5,080 nt of DNA, taken from Candidatus Latescibacterota bacterium (GTDB lineage: Bacteria; Eisenbacteria; RBG-16-71-46; SZUA-252). Below the pieces are notes generated by a model. That model was not told the DNA's origin, did no database searches, and saw only the letters and a list, made by a program, of their open reading frames with translations. The DNA lies in the NCBI GenBank assembly GCA_016207265.1, contig JACQPZ010000108.1, positions 1-5,080 of the forward strand. Direction: 5' to 3'. Positions 1 to 5,080 of this stretch are shown here, in pieces (position 1 is the stretch's first letter; every line of letters starts with the position of its first letter). The position numbers were made by a program, and so were the translations under genes.

Positions 1-2480
1 AGATAGGCGGCCACCCCGGCGAGCGTCCTCCGGTATTCTTCGATGAACGCCGCGGCGAGCGCGCGGGAGAGATTCAGCTCGCGCGCGAGCCGGACCGGAC
101 CCATGCCGTAGAGAACGCCGAAGTTCACGACCTTGGCCTGCGCCCGCTGCGCCGCGGTGACTTCCTCGGGGGCCACGCCGAAGAGACGCGCCGCCGTGGT
201 TCGATGCACGTCCTCCCCCATCCGGAACGCCTCGGTCAATACGGGATCTCCCGAGAGGTGCGCCATGAGCCGAAGCTCGATCTGCGAGTAGTCGAAGGAG
301 AGGAGGAGCCCGCGCTCCCCTTCGGGCACGAAGGCCCGGCGAATCGCGCGCCCCTCCTCGGACCGGATGGGAATGTTTTGCAGGCTCGGATCGCTGGCGC
401 TGAGCCGGCCCGTGGATGCCACCGTCTGGTGAAACGTTGCGTGGACGCGGCCGGTCTCCGGATTCACGAGCTTGGGCAGCGCGTCGACGTAGCTCCCCTT
501 GAGCTTCTGGATCTGGCGGTGCCTCAGGAGGAGCTTCGGGAGCGGGTGGAGCGTCGAGAGCCCTTCGAGCACCTCCACGTCCGTGGAATAGCCCTCCCTG
601 GTGCGCCTCCCGCGCGGCAGCTTGAACCGCTCGAACAGGACCTCGGCGACCTGACGCGGCGAATTGACGTTGAACGGAACCCCCGCGGCTTCCTGGATCT
701 CGTGCTCGAGGCGCTCCAGCTCGGCTCCCAGCTCCGCGGACATGGCCCCGAGCGCCTCGACGTCGACCCGCACGCCCGCGCGTTCCATTCGGGCCAGCAC
801 GCCCACGAGCGGCATTTCCACGTCGCGGGCGAGCGGCTGAAGGCCCGCCCGATCCAGATCGGCCGAGAGCACGCCCGCGAGCCTCAGGCAGACGTCGGCA
901 TCCTCGCAGCAGTACCCGGCGACCCGCTCGACGGGCAGCGCGGCCATGCTGACCTGCTCCCGGCCGTGCCCGATGAGCGATTCGGTGGTGATCTTCTCGA
1001 CCCCGAGTCGCGTCCGCGCGAGATAGTCTATGTTCTTCGGCTGGTCGGGATCGATGAGGGTGGCGGCAACCATCGTGTCGAGCGCCACGTCCCGGACCGG
1101 AATCCCGAAGCGATGCAGCACGTGCCAGTCGTATTTCGCGTTCTGCGCCGCGCGCTTCTTCTCGGGATGCGCGAAGAACGGCGCGAGCGCCTCCCGAACG
1201 CGGGCGGAGTCGAGGTTCCCGCCCGATTCGTGACCGACGGGCAGATAGAACGCGCGTCCCGGCTCGAGCGCGACCGAGATCCCGACCAGATCGGCGAGGA
1301 GGGGATTCAGGCCGGTCGTCTCGGTGTCGAATGCGACGAACTCGCGCGATCCCGCAAGCGCGCGGGCGAGCGATTCCAGCTCGGCGGCGGATCGAACGAC
1401 CCGGTAGTCGCCGAGAGGTGGCCGCTCGGGCCCCGGCGCGCGCCCGGCCGCCGGAGCCGGAACCGAGATACCCGGCTCGGGCGGAAAGAGCTCCGGCATC
1501 GGACCCGACTCCGGCATCGGACTCGACTCCGGCGTGGCACCCGCCTCCGGCGGGAAGAGCTGCGGGATCGCACTCGCCTCGAGCTCCGCCGCGAAGCGCC
1601 TGTGTAGGACGCGTAACTCCATCTCCTCCAGCGCGCGCGTGAGCTCCGGGAGATTCGGCGGCCTCCGTTTGAGCTCGTCCCAGTGATGATCCAGCGGAAG
1701 GTCGGTGCGGATCGTCACGAGCTTCCTGGAGAGACGAGCCTTGTCCTCGTTCGCCCGGATCTTCTCGCGCAAGGACGTGCGCTCGACGCGGTCGAGGGCC
1801 CGGTAGAGACCGTCCAGGCTCCCGAACGACTGCGTCAGCTCCGCGGCGGTCTTTTCACCGACGCCGGGGACGCCGGGAACATTGTCGGAAGCGTCGCCCA
1901 TGAGGGCGAGCAGGTCCGTCATCTGCTCGGGATCCACGCCGAAGCGCTCGCGCACGGCTCCGCGATCGATCTCGCGGACCGACTCCCCGCGGCCCTGGGG
2001 CGCGAGGAGCCGGATCCGGTCACAGACGATCTGATAGAAGTCCTTGTCGCCGGTCAGGATCCAGACGTCGGCCCCCGCGCGCGCGGCCTCGACCGCCAGA
2101 CTGCCGACCAGGTCGTCCGCCTCCACGCCCTTCTGCTCCACGATCGGCACGCCGAGGAGGAGGATCAGCTCGCGCACTTTGGGAATCTGCGCTTCCAGCT
2201 CCTTCGGCATGGGAGGCCGCTGGGCCTTGTACTCCGCATACTCGCGGTGGCGGAACGTGGGCGCCGCGGTATCGAACACGACCGCGAGACGATCCGGCCG
2301 GCGCTCGTCCAGGAGCGGGAGCAGCGTGTTCAGGACGCCGAACGCCACGCTCGTGATCTCACCCTTCGAGTTTCGAAGCGGGCTCTTGGCGAATGCGAAG
2401 TGGGAGCGGTAGAGAAGCGCCGACCCGTCGATCAGGAGGAGCTGCCTACGCGCGCCTGCGTCCGGTCCCGTAAAGGCCAT
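1..2480 (-). CDS. polA: DNA polymerase I, 5' part (3' end beyond the window)
   Basis: DNA polymerase I fills gaps and removes RNA primers during lagging-strand synthesis and excision repair. About 826 codons are visible with no internal stop. The 5'-nuclease domain (about residues 14-290) shows LLLIDGS with D18, GVEADD (E120, D122, D123), TGDKD (D145, D147) and GDASDNVPGVPGVGEKTA (D196, D199). A Pro/Glu-rich linker (about 307-350) leads to a 3'-5' exonuclease domain with FDTETTG (D385, E387), QNAKYD and YCCEDAD, so all expected proofreading residues are present. The polymerase domain has TGRLSASDPSLQNIP, motif A FDYSQIELR (D730) and the O-helix RAQAKVVNFGVLYG (R779, K783, F787, Y791). Numbering runs 25 ahead of E. 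coli Pol I, so roughly 125-130 C-terminal residues, including the VHDE motif, are missing. The ATG at 2480 is chosen because no other ATG, GTG or TTG lies between it and the conserved LLLIDG. It overlaps nadD by 35 bp and lacks a Shine-Dalgarno, suggesting translational coupling. Identification is certain; the start is likely. Confidence 0.97.
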   Translation of the reverse strand, partial: MAFTGPDAGARRQLLLIDGSALLYRSHFAFAKSPLRNSKGEITSVAFGVLNTLLPLLDERRPDRLAVVFDTAAPTFRHREYAEYKAQRPPMPKELEAQIPKVRELILLLGVPIVEQKGVEADDLVGSLAVEAARAGADVWILTGDKDFYQIVCDRIRLLAPQGRGESVREIDRGAVRERFGVDPEQMTDLLALMGDASDNVPGVPGVGEKTAAELTQSFGSLDGLYRALDRVERTSLREKIRANEDKARLSRKLVTIRTDLPLDHHWDELKRRPPNLPELTRALEEMELRVLHRRFAAELEASAIPQLFPPEAGATPESSPMPESGPMPELFPPEPGISVPAPAAGRAPGPERPPLGDYRVVRSAAELESLARALAGSREFVAFDTETTGLNPLLADLVGISVALEPGRAFYLPVGHESGGNLDSARVREALAPFFAHPEKKRAAQNAKYDWHVLHRFGIPVRDVALDTMVAATLIDPDQPKNIDYLARTRLGVEKITTESLIGHGREQVSMAALPVERVAGYCCEDADVCLRLAGVLSADLDRAGLQPLARDVEMPLVGVLARMERAGVRVDVEALGAMSAELGAELERLEHEIQEAAGVPFNVNSPRQVAEVLFERFKLPRGRRTREGYSTDVEVLEGLSTLHPLPKLLLRHRQIQKLKGSYVDALPKLVNPETGRVHATFHQTVASTGRLSASDPSLQNIPIRSEEGRAIRRAFVPEGERGLLLSFDYSQIELRLMAHLSGDPVLTEAFRMGEDVHRTTAARLFGVAPEEVTAAQRAQAKVVNFGVLYGMGPVRLARELNLSRALAAAFIEEYRRTLAGVAAY
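1491..1562 (-). repeat. 18-bp tandem repeat in the polA linker
   Basis: On the plus strand, units beginning CTCCGGCATCGGAC start at 1491 and 1509. A degenerate unit starts at 1527 (CTCCGGCGTGGCACCCGC), and a fourth partial unit starts at 1545. The period is 18 bp, or six codons, so the reading frame of polA is kept. The protein reads as hexamers TPESSP, MPESGP, MPELFP (about residues 316-333), and the block is flanked by two related LFPPE segments (308-312 and 331-335). It lies between the 5'-nuclease and exonuclease domains, where Pol I proteins vary in length. The period and copies are read directly; origin by slippage or unequal recombination is inferred. Confidence 0.8.
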
Positions 2481-3042
2481 GGCGGAAGATGTACGTGACG
2501 ACGGCGTCGGGCGTCCAGTACCGAACGGGCAGGCCGCGGCGAAGCCGCCGGCGGATCTCGGTGGACGAGATCCCGATCCGGGGCGGCTTCAGATAGACCA
2601 CACGGCGCCGGAACTCCGGCGGGAGCGGCGGAACGTCCTGATCCCCCCGCGGCACGACGACGAGCCTCGCGAGCTCCACGATTCTCCCCGGGTCGCGCCA
2701 TCGCATGAATTCCCCCAGGCTGTCCTGCCCCATGAGGAAGTGAAGCTCCACCCGGGGGATTCGGCTCAGCGTCTCGAGCGTCTCGACGGTGAAGGACACG
2801 CCGCCCCGCTCCGCCTCGATCCGCGAGACCTCGCATTGGGAAATCCCCCGCGTGGCGAGGCGGAGCATGGCGACTCGGTGCTCCACGTCCACGAGGCCGG
2901 GAGCGCGCTTGTGGGACGGCCGGTGCGCCGGCATGAACAGGAGCCGATCGAGCTTGAGCCTTGCGATCGCCTCCTGCGCCATGATGAGGTGCCCGATGTG
3001 GACGGGATCGAACGTGCCGCCGTAGACCGCGACGCGGCTCAT
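2446..3042 (-). CDS. nadD: nicotinate-nucleotide adenylyltransferase
   Basis: NadD transfers AMP from ATP to nicotinate mononucleotide, giving deamido-NAD in the cytoplasm, the step before NAD synthetase. The 198-residue protein has the usual family length. Visible signatures are GGTFDPVHIGH (8-18, with the nucleotidyltransferase HxGH histidines H15 and H18), MPAHRPSHK (37-45, matching the substrate-binding PxxxPPHK region with Ser for the second Pro), FLMGQDS (102-108), and ISSTEIRRRL (158-167, the C-terminal ATP-phosphate-binding ISSTxIR motif). It ends with the family-typical YIFRHGLY. The ATG at 3042 is chosen because the conserved SRVAVYGGTFDP begins right there; the frame stays open to 3210 upstream, but that stretch is low-complexity Arg/Gly/Ala and overlaps the preceding gene. 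The start overlaps the preceding stop as ATGA, and the poor upstream ribosome site suggests coupling. The commonly adjacent rsfS (ribosome silencing factor) is not the next gene; polA follows instead. Confidence 0.96.
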   Translation of the reverse strand: MSRVAVYGGTFDPVHIGHLIMAQEAIARLKLDRLLFMPAHRPSHKRAPGLVDVEHRVAMLRLATRGISQCEVSRIEAERGGVSFTVETLETLSRIPRVELHFLMGQDSLGEFMRWRDPGRIVELARLVVVPRGDQDVPPLPPEFRRRVVYLKPPRIGISSTEIRRRLRRGLPVRYWTPDAVVTYIFRHGLYGTGRRRA

Positions 3043-3803
3043 CGAGGCGTGCCCGACCCCTGGAGCGCCCGCAGCCGCTCGTCGACCCGTTTCCTGAGAT
3101 CGCTCTCGGGTCCCGACGCGAGCAGCTTCTTCAGGGTCTCGACGGCCTCCACCTGGTTTCCCTGCCGGGCGAGCACGTCGGCGAGCAGGAGCATTCCCTC
3201 GGACGCCCATTTGGAATCGGACTGCTCGGAGAGAAGGCCGCGGAGCGTGTGGGCGGCCGCGACGTCCTGGTGGAGCTTCCAGTAGAGCCGCGCCGTGCCG
3301 AAGCGCTTTTCGGCGAGCCGGTCGCGAAGGGCGCGGACGCGCGTCCGGGCGTCATCCGATCGGGCGTGGTCCGGGTACTGATCCAGGAATTGGTTGTAAC
3401 GGTCCAGCGCGCGCCGGGTCTCGCTCTGGTCGTACGGCGCGCCCCGCGACTGGAGGTCGTCGCACCGCGCCAGCTCGAAGAGGGCGTCCGCCTGGAGCGG
3501 CGACGTGGGAAAGTCGCGCAGGAGGCGGTCGAACTGTCCGGACGCGAGCGCGTAGTCCTTCTGCTTGAGGTAGCACTCGCCAAGATCGAAGAGCGCGTCG
3601 TCGGTGCGGTCCGTTCCCGGGAACTGCTCGATGTAGGCCTTGAAGTCGGGGATCGCGTCCAGGTAATCGCCCCGGTCGTAGGCCGCCTTCGCGGCGTCGA
3701 AATCGGCGACGCCGGCCCCCTGGCGCTCGTGAAGCGTGCCGCCGCAGCCGAAGCAGGCGGCCGCAAGGGACGCGAGCAGGCCCGCGCGGATCCACGCCCT
3801 CAT
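3039..3803 (-). CDS. bamD: BamD-like outer membrane assembly lipoprotein
   Basis: A 254-residue protein with an N-terminal lipoprotein-type signal (MRAWIRAGLLASLAAAC, C17; a second cysteine, C20, in FGCGG) followed by TPR-like helices. Repeats are clear at about 34-66 (AKAAYDRGDYLDAIPDFKAY), 70-103 and 120-150 (ALDRYNQFLDQYPDH), the last followed by ARTRVRALRDRLAEKRF. The order of repeats, the DRLAEKRFGTARLYWK segment and the following helical pair (LLLADVLARQGNQVEAVETL) match the BamD/YfiO family, the lipoprotein that links BamA and the rest of the machine inserting beta-barrel proteins into the outer membrane. Length is close to E. coli BamD (about 245). The ATG at 3803 is preferred over upstream in-frame starts because the signal peptide starts there and it makes an ATGA overlap with the preceding stop. 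A hairpin lies just upstream. It could instead be a YbgF/CpoB-type TPR lipoprotein, but the lack of a coiled coil argues against that. Confidence 0.82.
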   Translation of the reverse strand: MRAWIRAGLLASLAAACFGCGGTLHERQGAGVADFDAAKAAYDRGDYLDAIPDFKAYIEQFPGTDRTDDALFDLGECYLKQKDYALASGQFDRLLRDFPTSPLQADALFELARCDDLQSRGAPYDQSETRRALDRYNQFLDQYPDHARSDDARTRVRALRDRLAEKRFGTARLYWKLHQDVAAAHTLRGLLSEQSDSKWASEGMLLLADVLARQGNQVEAVETLKKLLASGPESDLRKRVDERLRALQGSGTPR

Positions 3804-4525
3804 CGAGCGCGGGATCCCTCGGAGGCGGGATCCCGCTCCATCATCTCGAGATAGGCCCGCGCCCGCACGTCGTCCGGATTGAGCGCCAGGCACTTCTCCC
3901 ACTCCTCCCGCGCACGGGTCTTGCGGCCGGAGCGGAGCAGCACGACGCCGAGCGTCACCCGCGCGTCGACGTAGTGGGGATTCTTCGCGAGCGCCTCCTC
4001 CAGCTCCGCCTCACTATCCTGCAAGAGACCCATCTCGCAGTAGACCGACCCCAGCTTGTTCTTGATGTCCAGGTACTGGGGCGAGAGCTTCAGCGCCTTC
4101 CGATACTCCTGCGAGGCGTCGACCAGCATGCCGACGTTCCGGTAGGTGTCCCCGAGCATCATGTGCGACTCCGCGATGTAGGACCGGACTTCGGGAGACA
4201 GATTCTCCTGCTCGTGGTCGCGAAAGCGCTCCACGTTGAACTCCCGGAGGGCGTCCTCGTACCGGCCCATCTCGTTGTACACGATCGCGAGATTCAGCCG
4301 AGCCTCGACGTAGTTCGGGTTCAGATCGAGCGCCCTTCGGAATTCCTCCGCGGCCTCCTCCCGCTCCCCGTTCATGCTGAGCGCGAGGCCGAGCTGGTTG
4401 TGGAGGTCAGGGAAGCTCGGGTTCAGCTTCACCGCCTCGAGGAGCTCCCGGATCGCCTCCTGGTAGAACCCCCGCTCGAAGTAATCTCTTCCGAGCAGCA
4501 TGTGCCGCTTGGCCGCAATGCTCAT
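3800..4525 (-). CDS. Soluble tetratricopeptide-repeat protein
   Basis: A 241-residue protein made almost wholly of tetratricopeptide repeats, with no signal peptide or membrane segment, so probably cytoplasmic. Repeats of 34 residues run at about 4-37, 38-71, 72-105, 118-151, 152-185 and 186-219. Each shows the pattern of small residues (G, A) and closing helix ending in LNPxY or similar (AVKLNPSF, ALDLNPNY, ALKLSPQY, ALAKNPHY, CLALNPDD). A non-repeat segment (about 98-116, NVERFRDHEQ onward) separates two three-repeat halves. TPR arrays bind peptides or partner proteins; no catalytic domain is present, so the role is as scaffold or adaptor and the partner is unknown. The start at 4525 is well fixed by a strong Shine-Dalgarno. 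The gene follows an unrecognised membrane protein by 34 bp and overlaps the BamD-like gene by 4 bp, which hints at an envelope-related role but does not prove it. Confidence 0.92.
   Translation of the reverse strand: MSIAAKRHMLLGRDYFERGFYQEAIRELLEAVKLNPSFPDLHNQLGLALSMNGEREEAAEEFRRALDLNPNYVEARLNLAIVYNEMGRYEDALREFNVERFRDHEQENLSPEVRSYIAESHMMLGDTYRNVGMLVDASQEYRKALKLSPQYLDIKNKLGSVYCEMGLLQDSEAELEEALAKNPHYVDARVTLGVVLLRSGRKTRAREEWEKCLALNPDDVRARAYLEMMERDPASEGSRAR
3811..3834 (-). promoter_or_regulatory. Possible hairpin upstream of the bamD-like start codon
   Basis: Two perfect copies of the 8-bp palindrome GGGATCCC (3827-3834 and 3811-3818) are separated by 8 bases. In the minus-strand transcript they can pair as an 8-bp GC-rich stem with an 8-nt loop (GCCUCCGA). 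The stem ends 7 nt before the bamD-like ATG at 3803 and includes the only candidate Shine-Dalgarno, GAGGG at 3820-3816, which is also poorly spaced at 12 nt. The sequence is also coding (the last residues of the TPR protein). A translation-controlling role is inference; ribosomes translating the upstream gene would unfold it. Confidence 0.35.
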
Positions 4526-4559
4526 TCCCTTCCTCCCTGGATTCGCATCGCCCTTGCGA
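4526..4559. other. Only intergenic gap in the window
   Basis: A 34-bp spacer between the TGA of the membrane-anchored protein and the ATG of the TPR gene. Apart from the Shine-Dalgarno it holds no inverted repeat with a T-run and is too short for an obvious sigma-70 promoter, so I see neither a terminator nor a promoter here. This supports cotranscription across the gap. Confidence 0.7.
4532..4537 (-). promoter_or_regulatory. Strong ribosome binding site of the TPR gene
   Basis: The minus strand reads AGGGAGGAAGGGA directly before ATG. GGGAGG at 4537-4532 is a near-perfect match to the anti-Shine-Dalgarno core, with a 6-nt spacing (4531-4526). It fixes the TPR start and is the only clear ribosome site in the window, so it may be the main entry point for the overlapping genes downstream. 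Confidence 0.85.
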
Positions 4560-5080
4560 TCAGTTCCGGTTCGAGTAGAAGAGAACCACGAGCCCGGTCA
4601 CCACGCCGACGACGATCAAGGGCTCGAGCAGCCGCCCGCCGCCCCCGCGAGGAAGGGCGGGGCTCAGCCCTCCCGACCCGCTCCCGACATACGCGAGGTC
4701 CCGCTTCAGCACGACGTCTCCCACCTGCGCCGAAGCGGTCTTGGCCCACACCACGTCGTGCGTCCCGGGATCGAGGAGCGTCGCGCCGATCCGCGCGGAC
4801 GCGACCCGCTCGTACCCACGGATTCCGACCGGGAATTTGCGGAGCGCGCGGACGTAGGCGACTCCCGCGCTCCCGACGTTCACGTCGAGAAGAAGATCCG
4901 TCGCATCGAGCTTCGGGTCGTCGCCGCGGGCTCCTCCCTCGGCCGCGGCCCCCGCCGATGATCCCGCGTCGAGCAGCCTCACCACGGCTCCGCGGGCTCT
5001 TAGCTGCTCGATCAGCCGCTGCGCGACGAATCCCGACGTGTCGCCCGGGAGCGGCGTCGCGATGCGGATGGCGCGCCCCG
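4560..5080 (-). CDS. Unrecognised protein with C-terminal membrane anchor (5' end beyond the window)
   Basis: The frame is open to the window edge, showing 172 C-terminal residues; the GTG at 4985 is only an internal codon, because coherent protein (GRAIRIATPLPGDTSGFVAQ, then RLIEQLRARGAVVRLLD) continues upstream of it. The visible part has an alpha/beta-like start (IRIATPL, then an amphipathic helix, then VVRLLD), an Ala/Gly-rich stretch, and an apparently beta-rich section (TDLLLDVNV, VAYVRALRKFP, GYERVASARIGATLLDPGTHDVVWAKTASAQVGDVVLKRD). It ends with a Gly/Ser/Pro linker and one hydrophobic segment (LLEPLIVVGVVTGLVVLFY) followed only by SNRN, a tail-anchor arrangement. The strand pattern ending in 'DP-x-THDVVWAK' recalls envelope proteins that assemble from variable, signal-exported subunits, but I do not recognise the family and assign no function. 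It lies 34 bp upstream of the TPR gene on the same strand and is probably cotranscribed with it. Confidence 0.75.
   Translation of the reverse strand, partial: GRAIRIATPLPGDTSGFVAQRLIEQLRARGAVVRLLDAGSSAGAAAEGGARGDDPKLDATDLLLDVNVGSAGVAYVRALRKFPVGIRGYERVASARIGATLLDPGTHDVVWAKTASAQVGDVVLKRDLAYVGSGSGGLSPALPRGGGGRLLEPLIVVGVVTGLVVLFYSNRN

Noticed and set aside
204..1607. 467-codon plus-strand open frame opposite polA
   Set aside because: It is exactly antisense to conserved Pol I coding sequence, has Arg/Glu/Leu/His-rich composition with no recognisable motif, and its repetitive RTRLRR tail is just the reverse of the polA linker repeat. High GC makes such frames common.
1683..2498. 271-codon plus-strand open frame opposite the polA 5'-nuclease region
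   Set aside because: Antisense shadow of the conserved nuclease domain; no family features and no ribosome site.
3043..3210. Upstream extension of nadD to an earlier in-frame start
   Set aside because: The extra residues are Arg/Gly/Ala low complexity, overlap the bamD-like gene, and precede the invariant N-terminal GGTFDP region of NadD.
2479..3285. 268-codon plus-strand open frame opposite nadD and the end of the bamD-like gene
   Set aside because: Antisense to two well-supported genes, crosses their boundary, and has shadow-type composition.
3131..3766. 211-codon minus-strand frame within the bamD-like gene
   Set aside because: Arg/Ser/Thr/Pro-rich out-of-frame reading of the lipoprotein gene, typical of GC-rich shadows.
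3249..3854. 201-codon plus-strand open frame opposite the bamD-like gene
   Set aside because: Antisense to the lipoprotein gene with its signal peptide and TPR motifs; no independent support.
3804..3902. Upstream extension of the bamD-like gene to an earlier in-frame start
   Set aside because: It would bury the lipoprotein signal peptide behind 33 residues and overlap the TPR gene by about 100 bp; the ATG at 3803 gives a clean signal and an ATGA junction.
4500..4961. 153-codon plus-strand open frame opposite the membrane-anchored protein
   Set aside because: The opposite strand shows a coherent domain plus a transmembrane anchor; this frame is His/Arg/Pro-rich and featureless.
1..5080. Possible defence system, mobile element, CRISPR array or RNA gene
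   Set aside because: All DNA except 34 bp is accounted for by five same-strand genes, four of them recognisable as housekeeping or TPR proteins. No spaced direct repeats, transposase or integrase motifs, or tRNA-like folds were seen on either strand.

Overview
The window is one densely packed minus-strand gene cluster from a GC-rich, Gram-negative (diderm) bacterium. Read 5'->3' on the minus strand (high to low coordinates), the order is: the 3' part of an unrecognised membrane-anchored protein (5080-4560), a soluble six-repeat TPR protein (4525-3800), a BamD-like outer-membrane-assembly lipoprotein (3803-3039), nadD (3042-2446), and the first ~826 codons of polA (2480-1, running off the window). 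The diderm assignment rests on the BamD-like lipoprotein. GC content is very high and codon third positions are strongly G/C, which explains the many long but meaningless open frames on the plus strand. The phylum cannot be fixed from this sequence. A soil or sediment lineage such as Eisenbacteria, Gemmatimonadota or Myxococcota would fit, but this is a guess.

Layout: the only non-coding DNA is a 34-bp gap (4526-4559) that carries the strong Shine-Dalgarno of the TPR gene. After that, each junction overlaps. TPR/bamD and bamD/nadD are both 4-bp ATGA stop/start overlaps, and nadD/polA overlap by 35 bp in different frames. Only the TPR gene has a convincing ribosome binding site, so the downstream genes are probably translated by coupling on one polycistronic mRNA. 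No promoter or terminator is visible.

Functions: the first three genes look like envelope or scaffold functions (a membrane-anchored unknown, a TPR scaffold, a Bam-complex lipoprotein). The last two are core metabolism and replication (NAD synthesis; DNA polymerase I with apparently intact 5'-nuclease and proofreading motifs). The mixture is best read as a compact housekeeping operon. I see no mobile element, CRISPR array, RNA gene, defence locus or biosynthetic cluster. The points most worth a second look are an 18-bp tandem repeat that lengthens the linker of Pol I, a hairpin just upstream of the bamD-like start codon, the nadD-polA coupling, and the unrecognised tail-anchored protein at the upstream edge.
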